Assembly: GCA_030248215.1 (NCBI GenBank)
Contig: JASANG010000094.1
Location: forward strand, 105,903-169,902
Direction: 5' to 3'
DNA: 64,000 nucleotides
Source: Enoplolaimus lenunculus
Lineage: Eukaryota; Nematoda; Enoplea; Enoplida; Thoracostomopsidae
Shown here: piece by piece, positions 48,768 through 60,789 of the stretch
How the letters are laid out: every line of letters begins with the position of its first letter
Position numbering within the stretch: position 1 is the first letter of the stretch
The notes under the pieces: model-generated
The model's database searches: none
The model's input: the letters and a program-made list of their open reading frames with translations, nothing else
What the model was told of the DNA's origin: nothing
Position numbers and translations under genes: made by a program

Positions 48768-49785
48768 ATGACAATGGACCACAGCTCTCAAAATATTGCA
48801 GGTTCGATTAATTTATGATGTTTGTAAAACCACTCCATTCTCTTTGGTAGGCAGTGCACTTTTTACGAGGCTACTAACGACGGCTGTATTTCTTCGACTA
48901 ACACGGCGCTTCAGCCCAAAAAATGGGCTGAGCCAATGTAAAGAGCAGGACTATAACAGTTCATTAAACCTAGGTGTAAATGAGTTTATACGTAAGAAAA
49001 ACGAAAAAATAGTCAAAAGCTTAGCATTTCTATTGCAGTCCTGCAGAAAAGCCCCTGCCTGGTCTGTACATGAGCTCTGATGTCATAAACATAACGGATG
49101 TTAATAACTGGTATTGAGTAAAGCTATGCAAAATAACGCAGATTACCCGCTTACAATTAATGTATAAACGACGACTACCCAGTGTATACACATTTTGAAT
49201 GAGATGTTTATTTTTTGCTTGTTATGCTGTACACGGTGTTTCTGTCTTGTTCAGCATTGTTTCGTTATGTCAAAAATTTTATGAATACAAATGTATGTGG
49301 TTTTGGTTTAGAGCGAAACTGTGTGTTGTGTGATAAATCATATTTTTTGCTGCGCACGTAAATAATACAAGTGTATTCAAACTTTATTGCTAAAATTCCA
49401 GGTTGAAATTTTCGGAATAACGCGGTTTTTAGCGGTTTGGGGGCGCGAAACATGGCACTGGATCAAATTCAAGAGTTGCACCAAAATTCAACGTTTGCCT
49501 CGAGAAAGAAATTTTCTGCCGGAGGCAGATCTGTGGTTGTACACAGTATGGGCGTGGCTTGTAAAATTGATTTTTAGAATCTTGATACCAATAAAAAAGA
49601 TACTGCACGAGCAGTTATAATTCCGATCGCCACAACACCGCACATCGTTGTTAACCGTTTCTCACATTGAGTTGCCTATAGGCAACTACCAGTGATATAC
49701 GTTAAATAATATATATCGACGTGTTTAAAATTCAAGTAACATAGTCTAAATCTCTAAAGAGGTGGACTACTCGCTCGAGCGTAAC

Positions 49786-49919
49786 TCCTATAGCTGAGTG
49801 GTGATTGTATCGCCTCCATCAACTGGTGTTCGAATCCTAGCATAAGAGTAGGTCTCAAGGGAAATAGAAAATATTATGTGAGAAAGGGTTAAAAAATTTC
49901 AATGTTAGTAAAAAAAAAC
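49786..49919 (+). mobile_element. tRNA-derived SINE-like sequence in the palindrome spacer
   Basis: A perfect Pol III A box, TAGCTGAGTGG (49791-49801), is followed 24 bases later by a B box, GTGTTCGAATCC (49826-49837), then an A-rich stretch ending in a run of nine or more A near 49911. It does not fold into a full tRNA (no matching acceptor stem), so a SINE head is more likely than a tRNA gene. Confidence 0.5.
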
Positions 49920-50044
49920 TAGAATTAAAAAGGAAAATAAATGTAATGCTTTCGCCGTCTAGTTTTTTTTATTAGAAACCGAATCATCTTCATATATTTC
50001 TGTTTATAGTTAGGTGTCTCTAGCAGCCTAAGGTTTTCATAAAT

Positions 50045-50560
50045 GGCGCATATCCGGGCAGCAATAAACTGGATTGAAATGTTTTTTGGTTGGTCGGGAC
50101 AGGTTACATGTTTTTTAGGTCGCTGACTTCGGCCGTATTTTTGCTGGTCGGTCGAGCACCGGCAGCCGCTATGTTTTTGTTGGTCGTCGGCACAGCACTC
50201 AACCTATTTTTTGCTTGTCGGTTGGCATGTGCCGCCAGTCATGACAAAAAACATTTTCTTTTATTGCGTTTTCAAAGGGCTGTGCACAAACCTCAAAAAG
50301 AATTCATTGTTTGAGCAAATTTTTGACTTTGTTTCAGCTTAAGTGTGAGACCGCTTAAAATGGGGTGGCTTGGGGCGCACCGTCATCTGCTTAGCCCCTT
50401 GTTCTGGAGAGTTCAGGCGCTCCCCAGAGAACGAAATTTATAAGTGTCTACGTTTGGATGTCAGGTTTTCCTAAAGGGTTGTAACTCCCTCCCCATAGCA
50501 AGTCGCATATGTTGAATTGTATTTAAACACTGTTATTGTGTATCAAATACTTTCATAGCC
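50045..50560 (+). mobile_element. Diverged relative of the composite DNA element, in the spacer
   Basis: TCCGGGCAGCAATAAACTGG followed by ATTGAAATGTTTTTTGG, and tandem units with TTTTTGCTGGTCGGTCG, resemble the subterminal part of the arm element at 57835-58100. The later TTGAATTGTATTTAAACACT and GTGTATCAAATACTTTCATA match 58088-58130. It is clearly older than the arm copies. Confidence 0.6.
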
Positions 50561-51770
50561 TTATAAACCATCAAAAAGCGCCGGCTTGGTGTTGGGGGGG
50601 GGGGATTAATTTATGTTTCTTTTTTAGTTTTTGTGTTTATAAGATTAAATTTTTACCTTTCTCAATAATATTTTATTTCCCTTGAGATATTTATGTAGGA
50701 TTGAAAAGTGATGGAGTGGGAGGGTATAGATCACAGTAGTATAGTTAGTAGCGAGTAGGCTTACTTGTAGGATTTAGGTATGTATAGTGTTCAATTGTTA
50801 AGGTGGATATATATTATTTAGTATATCATGCGCTAGTTGCCTATAGGCAACTCAATGTGAGAAAGGGTTAACAACGATGTGCGGTGTTGTGGCGATTGGA
50901 ATTCTAACTGCTCGTGCAGTATCTTTTTTTTTTTTATTGGTATCAAGATTCTAAAAATCAATTTTACAAGGCACGCCCATGCTGTGTACAACCACAGATC
51001 TGCCTCCGGCAGAAAATTTCTTTCTCGAGGCAAACGTTGAATTTTGGTGCAACTCTTGAATTTGATCCAGTGCCATGTTTCGCGCCCCCAAACCGCTAAA
51101 AACCGGCGTTATTCCAAAATTTCAACCTGGAAGTTTTAGCAATAAAGTTTGAATAACACTTGTATTATTTACGTGCGCAGCAAAAAATAGATGATTTATC
51201 ACACAACACTCAGTTTCGCTCTAAACCAAAACCACATACATTTGTATTCATAAAATTTTTGACATAACGAAACAATGCTGAACAAGACAGAAACACCGTG
51301 TAAACAGGCATAACAAGCAAAAAATAAACATCTCATTCAAAATGTTGCTATATCACTGGGTAGTCGTCGTTTATAAATTAATTTTAAGCGGGTAATCTGC
51401 GTTATTTTGCATAGCTTTACTCAATACCAGTTATTAACATCCGTTATGTTTATGACATCAGAGCTCATGTACAGACCAGGCAGGGGCTTTTCTGCAGGAC
51501 TGCAATAGAAATGCTAAGCTTTTGACTATTTTTTCGTTTTTCTTACGTATAAACTCATTTACACCTAGGTTTAATGAACTGTTATAGTCCTGCTCTTTAC
51601 ATTGGCTCAGCCCATTTATTGGGCTGAAGCGCCGTGTTAGTCGAAGAAATACAGCCGTCGTTAGTAGCCTCGTAAAAAGTGCACTGCCTACCAAAGAGAA
51701 TGGAGTGGTTTTACAAACATCATAAATTAATCGAACCTGCAATATTTTGAGAGCTGTGGTCCATTGTCAT

Positions 51771-52125
51771 CAGGGTATAACTGGAGATCTGCCTACGGCT
51801 CCTGTATGAAAATCGGCCTCCGGCTCCGAAGAATTTTTGCCGGAAGTTCCGGCAATTTCGGCATTAAAATTTTGCGTAATTTCGCAAAAGTTAATGGTTA
51901 AGCGAGTTTTGTTTTAACTTTTGTCACTTTTTGGGAAGAGAATTTCCGAAATTTCGCAGAAAATTAGCTAAGGTAAAACCAAACAACTTAACAAAATATT
52001 GCATATATTGGTTAAAATTAACTAATTAACCATCATTTTTACTACCAAATTTCGCCTCACCTCCGGCTGCGGCAGGTTTCGTTGACCTCCGGCTTTTTGC
52101 ATTTTTCACATCCGGTTGCACCCTG
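51771..52125 (-). mobile_element. hAT-like nonautonomous element with perfect TSD, right arm
   Basis: Mirror of 48421-48767, with ATTGTCAT directly flanking both ends. It is slightly longer (355 bp) and has some divergence near its subterminal repeats. Confidence 0.85.
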
Positions 52126-52684
52126 ATTGTCATAGGTAAATTGCAATTCTACCTGGATAAAATTCTACAAATCAGCCGCAAAACCAAGTAAATTCACTCG
52201 TTAGGTATTTGAATTTCACCGTTGTTTATTTTGTCCAGTATATCCGAAGGATGCTGACCTTCCAACTGTGCAACCAACAGAATACGCCGTTCCAAGAATT
52301 TCTTTTACTGTTCCCTGTAACAATAGCTAACAACTGGTAACCATAATATTCACGTAAGCATGAATTCCACAGACGTATAATTAACACCTTGACAAATTCA
52401 TTGCTTATGCAAGTGTACAATTGCGTTCACTCCTTAGCGAACATAACCAAACCTAACCAAAATTTAAATCCAAAAACGTGATGAAATTCACTTTGACATA
52501 TTCAGTTAAAATGGGTTAACACAACTTAATATATGCGGCCATTTGGCTATGAAGATAATATCGGGATATGAATCAAAAACATATTTGAATATTAGACAGG
52601 GTTTCAGGAACAACAGAAAGTCTTAAAATATCTACCCAGGTTGTTATTCCAACTTTTATTGATATGGTTATTCTAAACTGAATA

Positions 52685-52805
52685 CACAGTTTCCAATGTA
52701 TAATCACAGCCGTAACAGCGGCATAAGCATATTCTTAAGCCTACGCTAAGAATAAGACTAACCTAATCCTAAGCAAAAATTAGTCTCAAATTGAAGCTTA
52801 CTCTA
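52685..52805 (+). repeat. Dispersed TTAGGC-like repeat in RPL12 intron 4, right arm
   Basis: Mirror of 47735-47850: GCCGTAACAGCGGCATAAGC, ATTCTTAAGCCTACGC and then GCAAAAATTAGTCTC. Confidence 0.6.
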
Positions 52806-53734
52806 TAGCTTGCCGCGAAAACGGTCTGTCATAGTTAGGCACATGGTCCCTCAACATTACGGCATTAGCAGAAAATCAGGTTTTAAAACTGTCCTTGTTT
52901 TATGCTAAGGAAAGGATCATTCGCAGTTAGGTGCCGTGCATCTCAACGCAATTCCTTTAGTCAAGAAACAAACATACAGGTGTTGAACAAAAAAACAAAC
53001 AATTCATTTGGTTAATTCAAAATTTTTCATTTGGTTAATTCAAGTTTCTGAAAAATATCTGACAGAAACTAAAGAAAATTTACCTCCAAATTGCGGGACA
53101 TCGATCGCGGTCGCATTTCTCTGGCGATATTAATTATTTGATCTATTGACAGGTTGCCACTGTGTTTAACTACAATGCAATTAACAACAAAACAGTAAAA
53201 ATGCCAATGACGACACGCATTGTACGAAAGATCTAGTTATTAAACAACAGGCATTAAAAATCCTGTCAAACATACGATGAATTTATTGAGCGAAGGTCGG
53301 AATTTCGAGAAGCGTTTTATGTTTTGTACTTGTGGGTCGAAAGGTGGCTGTCCGTACGAAAAGAATCGCAGGAACCGCTAAATCGATTTTGACAAAGTTT
53401 TTTTATTTGAAAGCAAACTATGCTGGGCAGTTAACTGTTAAGCTCGAATAGGGGTTTCAAATTTTTAAGCCATTTACTAACTACAGGATAATTTGTATCG
53501 ACTTTTACATTATTTCACTAATTATTAGGTTTACAAGCAGGGATGTGCCGATTAATCGGCGTCGACATCGACAATAATCGGCACGACCACACGTGCACAG
53601 CGTCTTCGACGGAGGTCTATCCAGCGTACCAGCACGCTGGCCAATGGTGCACCATACATCAACGTTATTGCTCAGCCGTTTTTGGAAGGCGGAACAGCTC
53701 ATGCCGGCCAGCCTGCTCCAGATGTAGCTAATGT

Positions 53735-55625
53735 TGGCCGGCGTTGTTGAACGCAACCCGTGTTCTATCTGGTTATGTTCTGTCTGCAAATTCAGAATCC
53801 ATGCCCGCTCAGTATCTGTGCCTTGCAATGCCTGCACAAACTGGTGCCATTTCAACCATTGTGCTCAACTGAACAAAACACGTGAATGAAACAACAGCTA
53901 TATAGCCCCCTGCTGCCGTCAGCAATCCAACCCTAGACCTGCAGCGATAACCCCACAACAGTCCCCGGATGCGTTTTGTATGGTCCAGTTCAACTGTAAT
54001 GGCCTGCGCAACAAAATAAAAGGGGTAGCTGACTACAAATCCCACAGTGGTATCCTAGCAGCCGCGCTTCAGGAAACCAGGTTATCTACCAAATCGAAGC
54101 TCCCGAAACACGGCGACTTCACCGTTATCCGTGCCGACCGTGACCGTGCTAGTGGTTGTGAACTAACTTTCCTGATCCATCGCTTAGTCCGATACCGTCA
54201 CCTCAGCCCGCCAGCACCCTCAAACCCAAACGATTTCATCGAACAGCAATGCATAGTCATCACGTCCGGCAAAAGGGAAATCGTCATTCACAACGTATAC
54301 GTTCCACCGAGCAGCAGCTGTGCTCCAACCTATATCGCATAGACCAACCACCTCCTACAATCAGACGATTCAATAGTACTTGGTGACCTAAATGCCCACA
54401 ACGAGATATGGGTCTCGGGCTTGGGTAATGACCGTCGTGGGGAGGACCTGTCATCTGAAATCGAGAATTCCATGTTCACAGTTATTAAGATCAACGGCAA
54501 ACGCATGTCAGTAACAACTGCTCCAGCTCTCCAGATGTCAGCCTGATGAGCCCTTCGCTCCTAGCATGTACCTCGTGTAACACACGCTTTCGTCTGACCA
54601 CCCTCCCTATCACTGTAACAATTTTCCGCGCTGCCGTCATGGTCGAAACGGATCGCCGCATATACATCAACTTCAATAAGGCAGACTGGACGGCTTCACA
54701 ACCTACACAGAATCTCAGTTTGCAGATCTCGTATCACCGTACGACGTGATGCCGTGAAGAAATTCGTCCCTGCCGGCCACATACCAAAGATTAGGCCAAA
54801 CTTCCCATCCGCCGCAGTAATTCTCGCCGATGAACGCGATGGAATCCGTGCCGCAGATCCCAGCGAGCCAGACTGGAATCCGTGCCGCAGATCCTAGCGA
54901 CCCCCACGCAGCCAGCGTCCGCCAAAAGGAAGGACAAAGGGCTACTTCTAACAACCTACAACCTACAAGGCAATCGATAGACCCATCATGAACTACGTCG
55001 CTACCAAATTGTCACCACAGCTGAGCGAGTCTCACTGAAATACCCTACAATCGACGCAAAATGCAGCCCTGCGAACTGCCACTGGCTACCTTCTTATGTC
55101 CAGTGAAGACCATCTTCACTCGGAATGTGAAATCATGCCCATAAAACAGCACAACTACATGCTCTGCCGCCAGTATCTCTTGAGTTGCCATCACGCAGAA
55201 CATCCAATCGAGCATCTCACAACGAAGCCACCTGCCGCCCGTCACATTCTCAAAGATGTGGGCAAATTCGAGAGTGACATCGCGCATTTGTTGCCGGCAC
55301 AATCAGTCATCGACCACCCAACATACAAGAATGGTATTGCCTATATCCACAGAACAGCCATAGCCTATGGCATTGCTGGATACAGACCAAACATCGTACT
55401 TTGCCAGAATCATAAACCACTGCATGTCGAGGATCAACCCGGAAGTAAACGACCTCTGCTCAGAATGCAGTAACTCCCCGCACGTGATCTAAGACCTGTT
55501 CAACAGCCCTAACAAGCCAACAACGCTGGTCGTACAAGACCTGTGGACCAGACCGAAGTCGGTGGCTGCATTTCTTAACCTTGCCTTGGACGACTGGTGC
55601 AATCTGGAAGATGTTACAACAACAT
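53735..55625 (+). mobile_element. Non-LTR retrotransposon (LINE), RT core deleted, right arm
   Basis: Lies in RPL12 intron 3, opposite to the gene. In order on the plus strand there are three parts. First is a finger-like segment near 53740-53870 with C..C, CN.C and H..C spacing. Second is an apurinic endonuclease domain in the frame 53980-54342, with [22 protein letters not shown] and [10 protein letters not shown], followed by GDLNAHNE.W near 54380 and [14 protein letters not shown] near 54530. Third is the C-terminal part of the polymerase in the frame 55096-55473, with [10 protein letters not shown] and [11 protein letters not shown]. Between the pieces at about 54900 and 54960 the palm and fingers are absent. 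It also has a roughly 34-bp tandem duplication near 54842-54901. It resembles the Jockey/Loa-type group, though the exact clade is uncertain. It cannot move on its own. Confidence 0.85.
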
Positions 55626-56716
55626 AAAAATCGGCACTTTTCGAGAGTATCGACATCGCGGCTTCGGCATGCAAAACATTGCCGATTCTTTTTCAACATA
55701 ACACTCAGCTGGAATGCTACCAATTTCATTTGTGGGCGCATATCAGTGTGTCCGCTAAGGGAAACTATTATCTCTCTCGCGTTTGTGTTTGAAAACATTA
55801 ATTGAAATGAACCGTTCTTATAAACTTATAAAGCAAAGGTCTTTGATACATGTCACGAAACAATCCTATTGGCAACAGCCAATGTCAGTTGTCGGAAACA
55901 ATAAAAATCAGGCAAAAATCTGTAACATTGAGCTCACTGTTTTTCACTTTCTTTCTATCGCGAGGTGGTTCTTTGAGCTCTTTGATGATTAACGATGAAG
56001 CAGTAGGCACAACATCGATTTTCGCTTGACGATTTTGAATTGTAAGCTTCACAGTGATTCGCAGGCCTTTCCAGTCCTGCGTTGATTTTGCAATATCATC
56101 ACCGATTTTCTTCGGAGACTGAAACAAACAGCCGAATTACTAATACACGTATAAACCTCGCTACATTGGGTGACTAATGGTCAATTGATTGTGTAGTAAT
56201 GCGCTTTGAGTTCCAGAATGTCTGAGTGATATACTAGTATAGGCATTAAAAATATAAAATGAGTTCTACTGGAAATTATGAAACGTACACAGTCTCACAT
56301 TTGGTTTAAAACAATCGAAGCATCTACCTATTTGTTTTAACATCTTAAAAACAGAACATATTGCATACGCAATATGCATTAATAGCTCCACCAGTCCAAG
56401 CGGGCCAATCTTAGGTGCCAGCGAAGATGTTGCACCAACCTCACCGCCGACACATCGCATATATACTGAAAATACACTAAGTGTGAAAAATTATGTCCAG
56501 TGTGGTTTTGAACTGATTTACGTCTAAAAAATTGTATTTGTGAAATAAGATCATGATTAGGTAGTTTTGGAAATACATCGAACAAACGTTGCTAGTGAAA
56601 GTAACGCTATACAAATAAAGTTCGAATGAAACTACAAGTAAACATTTTGCAAAGCCTAATCTGATTGCCTATTGCTCACCGATTTTAATTTCGTTTGGAT
56701 CTGGTTTCGCCGGCAT

Positions 56717-56821
56717 AACAATATTTTCTTGAATTACACAAATAAATGAGATGTATTGCTAAAATAACAGATGGAGTTAGAATTTATGTCATTATTCCAA
56801 AAGATGCCGCTATATATATCG
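56717..56821 (-). promoter_or_regulatory. Likely RPL12 core promoter, right-arm copy
   Basis: This is the mirror of 43707-43810. The TATA-like block is at 56810-56821 and the same acceptor-like TTATTTTAG lies between it and the ATG. No difference that would clearly kill the promoter is seen. Confidence 0.4.
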
Positions 56822-58311
56822 ACAGCCGAACGAAGATTTTCTTTTTCAATGCAAACGACAAATCAAATCGTGAACTCTGCGAATCGAGCCCCGGACCGCG
56901 AATTCGAACTTCTCCGAATCCATCGGCCTGCAATTTGCAGCACCCTTCTCGGTGGGACCTCCATGTCAGAACTGCACGGTCGGGATGACCTCTTTCTCCG
57001 AAAGATATGGCCACGCCGCTACCCATTACGCGTCGCGGCTGATATCATAATTTCCTTTGGTGTTATATGTGCTCGAGTATGTATGTGTCTAGGATGTGCC
57101 ACATACATGCACATACACAAGCTACACGGCGCATACCCACAGTAACCATTGCAGTGATATTGGACAATGTATGCACCGATATTAGACAATGTATAGCATA
57201 ATAATGGATTACCGGAATAACTTATACGCAACGGTTATACTAGGAGTGCTACAAACTCATGAGGCCTTGATGAAAGGTTTTATCGCAAGCTGTAGCTTTA
57301 GCATTACAAACGAGTCATCGATAACATTTCAATCAAACGTCTGACAAAACATCGTCATAGATAGCTTAAGTTTGTCACTTTATCATTTTTATTTGTTTGA
57401 TAGTTGTATTTATATATTTCAATCTCAGCCACAATTTTGAACTCCTATGCTAGTGCACTAGCTAAGTATATATCCGTAGGAGTATTACAGTGAGATACAC
57501 TGACCAAATTCAAATGTAAGCATGTTAAAATATAAATGTATACAAAAATTTTAATATAAACTATTGCCAATTTCCTAAAAAATTCCGGTGCGTTTATCGT
57601 TTCTAACGAAACAAGAACATTGAAATTATTGTTTTCAGCACTTCTGCGTGAATTTAAAAATTTCTACCAAAATACGTGCAAATTTAAACCAAAAACTTAA
57701 AAAAGCGTGTCTCACAGGCCAACTTTTACTTCTGCTTAAAATCCCTACATTGAACAACGGGCTAACATTTCATATTAAATGTTCGATCAATTTGCCCATA
57801 TAGTCTTTTGGCCGTCCCATTTACCCACATGACAGCAATATACCCGGATTGAAATGTTTTTGCTGGATTTAGTCGGGACAGCTTCAAATCTGTTTTTGCT
57901 GGGTCGGTTGAGACAGTCGGGACAGGTCCGAGCCAGTATTTTTGCTGGGTCTGTCGGGACAGCCGGGAATATAAAAAGTTGCCAAAGGATGAAAGGTTTT
58001 ATCTCGGGAAGTTTCTTTTATGGTGTTCTCAAAGGAGTTGAGCCCCTCCAACCACTTTTCCCCCACACTATACAATTTACGCATATGTTGAAATTGTATT
58101 AAACACTGTTTATTGTGTATCAAATACATTTTTCAAACAGCTATGCATTAAAAATGATAACACCGCGAATAGTGCATTCGGACCTGGGGCGTTGCAAGGA
58201 TTTAATTGCTGGAGGGAATCCTAATTTTTCAACGGAAAAACACAATATATCATATAAACTATATAAGGAAAGCAAAACAAACTTACGGTTAATATGTGTC
58301 AATATATATAT

Positions 58312-59222
58312 AAATAAATAAATAAAGTATCCTGCCAAATTTTTCTATCAGTTGCAAATTTCAGGTAAAAATTTTGAATCTAAACACCTTAGATTGTATG
58401 TTTAATTTAGGCTCCAGTTTGCGGATAATGGCGGATTCGAGAATTTGGAGTGCTAGGTTGGAAGAATGCTGATCGATTTTTGGCCAGGTTTCGAGGATTG
58501 AAAAATCATCTACCGAACAGCTATGGTTGAAATTGGTGCAGTGTTCAGAGATTGCTGAAGTTAACTTATTAGTGGACGGGTTTGGTTGGGCGGTTCTGTC
58601 CGAAATCTGTTTGTGCTCGCAGATACGTCTATAAAGTTGCCGGTTGGATGAACCAACGTAGCCCGATAAACAATCGGGACAAACATACTGATAAACAATA
58701 TTAGAACGTAAAAGCGAAGGAAAGGTGTCCTTAAAATTGAAAAGTTGAGAAATTCTTTTTTGGGTTTTCAAAACAATGTCGGATTTTGATATTATATTCA
58801 TTAAACCATTTTTTAATAGCTTATTAAGGTCGGCTTTTAAACGCTGTGAGTGAGAGCCAAAAAAAGGCAGTTTTAAAATCACATATTTTGAGGATACCTG
58901 GATATCGCTGTTTGGCCCAGCTGTTGTTGCGCTTTGGCCTTGGTCTCGGGTTCTGCGACGTGGCATGATTAGTATCCGACGTTGAAGAGCTGTTACGACT
59001 TGATAAAGTTTCGGCCGAATCAATATTTTGATTTGAATTGCGATTTGAATTTATATTAAAATCATTGAAACTGGACGATGAAAAGTTATTGGAGTTGCTG
59101 TTAATAAACTGGTCAAACGAAACTGGTGATGAATTAAAAAGTACACGATTTGTTAATGAAATTGATAAACGCCTTATCGATAAATTTCTTGGGGAAGTCA
59201 TTAGTTTTGAGCAGGTTGACCA
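58312..59222 (-). mobile_element. Penelope-like element fragment (right arm, minus copy)
   Basis: The clearest of the four for domain reading. The minus-strand frame 58361-59023 includes the linker, LPFFGSHSQRLK, FNFKDTFPSLLRSNIVYQ, and a GIY-YIG endonuclease with CPDCLSGYVGSSNRQLYRR, EH and a later LESAIIRKLEPKLN. The CxxC plus later His pair is the zinc-finger insert typical of endonuclease-bearing Penelope-like elements. It is 5'-truncated, with most of the polymerase absent. Confidence 0.85.
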
Positions 59223-59239
59223 AAAATTTTAATTCATTT

Positions 59240-60155
59240 GGTCAACCTGCTCAAAACTAATGACTTCCCCAAGAAATTTATCGATAAGGCGTTTATCAAT
59301 TTCATTAACAAATCGTGTACTTTTAATTCATCACCAGTTTCGTTTGACCAGTTTATTAACAGCAACTCCAATAACTTTTCATCGTCCAGTTTCAATGATT
59401 TTAATATAAATTCAAATCGCAATTCAAATCAAAATATTGATTCGGCCGAAACTTTATCAAGTCGTAACAGCTCTTCAACGTCGGATACTAATCATGCCAC
59501 GTCGCAGAACCCAGACCAAGGCCAAAGCGCAATAACAGCTGGGCCAAACAGCGATATCCAGGTATCCTCAAAATATGTGATTTTAAAACTGCCTTTTTTT
59601 GGCTCTCACTCACAGCGTTTAAAAGCCGACCTTAATAAGCTATTAAAAAATGGTTTAATGAATATAATATCAAAATCCGCATTGTTTTCGAAACCCAAAA
59701 AAGAATTTCTCAACTTTTCAATTTTAAGGACACCTTTCCTTCGCTTTTACGTTCTAATATTGTTTATCAGTATGTTTGTCCCGATTGTTTATCGGGCTAC
59801 GTTGGTTCATCCAACCGGCAACTTTATAGACGTATCTGCGAGCACAAACAGATTTCGGACAGAACCGCCCAACCAAACCCGTCCACTAATAAGTTAACTT
59901 CAGCAATCTCTGAACACTGCACCAATTTCAACCATAGCTGTTCGGTAGATGATTTTTCAATCCTCGAAACCTGGCCAAAAATCGATCAGCATTCTTCCAA
60001 CCTAGCACTCCAAATTCTCGAATCCGCCATTATCCGCAAACTGGAGCCTAAATTAAACATACAATCTAAGGTGTTTAGATTCAAAATTTTTACCTGAAAT
60101 TTGCAACTGATAGAAAAATTTGGCAGGATACTTTATTTATTTATTTATTTATTTT
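59240..60155 (+). mobile_element. Penelope-like element fragment (right arm, plus copy)
   Basis: Head-to-head partner of 58312-59222, with the same 5' truncation point and the same (TTTA)n tail, followed by a long TA run. It is a broken remnant. Confidence 0.8.
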
Positions 60156-60162
60156 CTGTACT

Positions 60163-60166
<4 letters not shown>

Positions 60167-60247
<81 letters not shown>

Positions 60248-60265
60248 CACACACACACACACACC
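60167..60265. repeat. (TA)n then (CA)n microsatellite, right arm
   Basis: A TA run of about 77 bases followed by a CA run of about 20 bases and a C run. The left arm has the TA run but no CA run. Confidence 0.95.
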
Positions 60266-60455
60266 CCCCAGCGTCCCATTTGTCCCACTCCTGTCCCATC
60301 TGTCCAACTTGCCCAACTGTCCCATTTGTCCCCGTCTGTCCCATCTGTCCCAAGTGTCACAACGTGTCCCATATGTCCCCAGTGTACCGTTTGTCCCAGC
60401 TGTCCCATCTCTCGTGTCACAACTGTTGCATCTGTCCCAAATTGATCCAACTCGC
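60264..60455 (-). repeat. GGGACAG minisatellite, right arm (shorter, more degenerate)
   Basis: The same array read as TGTCCCAxxTG on the plus strand. It is about 190 bases instead of 340 and has more variant units, so array length is one of the larger differences between the arms. Confidence 0.85.
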
Positions 60456-60789
60456 CCCATCTGGCGCTAGTGAAACCATATCGAATTAATGCAACTGGTT
60501 CAGTTAACGCGAGCAGTGCTGAAATACAGGAAGCAGAATTTGATAGAGACTCTGCAGCCAACAGCTATCATAAATGTGATAGCTATTGAACAGCATAACA
60601 AACAATCATGTGCACCGGCAATGGTGTGTTATACTTAAAATTGGTCACCATGTTTTAATAATTATTTAATATCGATTAAATTAAAAAAGCAACCTTGAAA
60701 TAAAAAGTTTAGCTATCTTGACATATAATTGCGTCGCAAAACACGTTCAGCTGGAGCTACTATGTTTAATTAATGCTTTCAGGCTGAAA

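Larger units (their letters stand above)
36039..49719 (+). repeat. Left arm of giant inverted repeat
   Basis: The reverse complement of this segment reappears at 50808-63967. Position pairs sum to about 100,000 in the outer part and about 100,530 in the inner part, and the step falls in the composite element near 40-42 kb. The outer edge lies at the start of a shared CTAGTATTTACAGTCAGCC. The inner edge follows a shared 16-bp perfect palindrome, GTTGCCTATAGGCAAC. By eye, differences are scattered single bases and short indels, so the duplication is recent or kept alike by gene conversion. The arm contains a complete RPL12 gene, a LINE, three hAT-like elements, a composite DNA element with a Penelope-like pair, and two small open frames. 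Confidence 0.95.
49720..50807. other. Spacer between the palindrome arms
   Basis: About 1.09 kb that is not shared between the arms. It contains a tRNA-like SINE head (49786-49919), a diverged relative of the arm-borne GGGACAG element (about 50045-50560), a short poly-G run near 50596 and AT-rich filler. Weak similarity to the arms continues for about 30 bases past the 16-bp palindromes at 49671-49686 and 50836-50851. No coding gene is seen. Confidence 0.8.
52194..56716 (-). pseudogene. RPL12: RPL12 second copy, last exon frameshifted
   Basis: This is the right-arm mirror of the gene at 43811-48351. The exons on the minus strand are 56680-56716, 56392-56465, 55938-56118, 53084-53169 and 52194-52314. 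The first four encode the same protein as the left copy. In the last exon the right copy has one extra base near 52262 (GTTGGAAGG against GTTGAAGG). This replaces the final 22 or so residues with about 16 unrelated ones before a stop. The intron 2 donor also gains a base (GTGGAG instead of GTGAGC), which weakens it. Either the copy is decaying or these are consensus indel errors. The extensive intron identity rules out a processed pseudogene. Confidence 0.9.
57810..60470. mobile_element. Same composite element, one end missing, right arm
   Basis: It starts with GGCCGTCCCATTTACCC at 57810, the counterpart of the left-arm end at 42719. It carries the same subterminal repeats near 57850-57965, the same Penelope-like pair, a TA run and a shortened GGGACAG array. 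The other end and the next 0.4 kb are absent: the array joins directly to the sequence that in the left arm lies at about 39528. Confidence 0.65.

Noticed and set aside
48796-49080. 94-codon frame present in both arms
   Set aside because: Conservation between the arms is explained by their recent duplication, the frame has no ATG at its start and no recognisable domain.
49786-49919. Functional tRNA gene in the spacer
   Set aside because: The boxes are good but the arms do not pair and no anticodon loop is formed. SINE head preferred.
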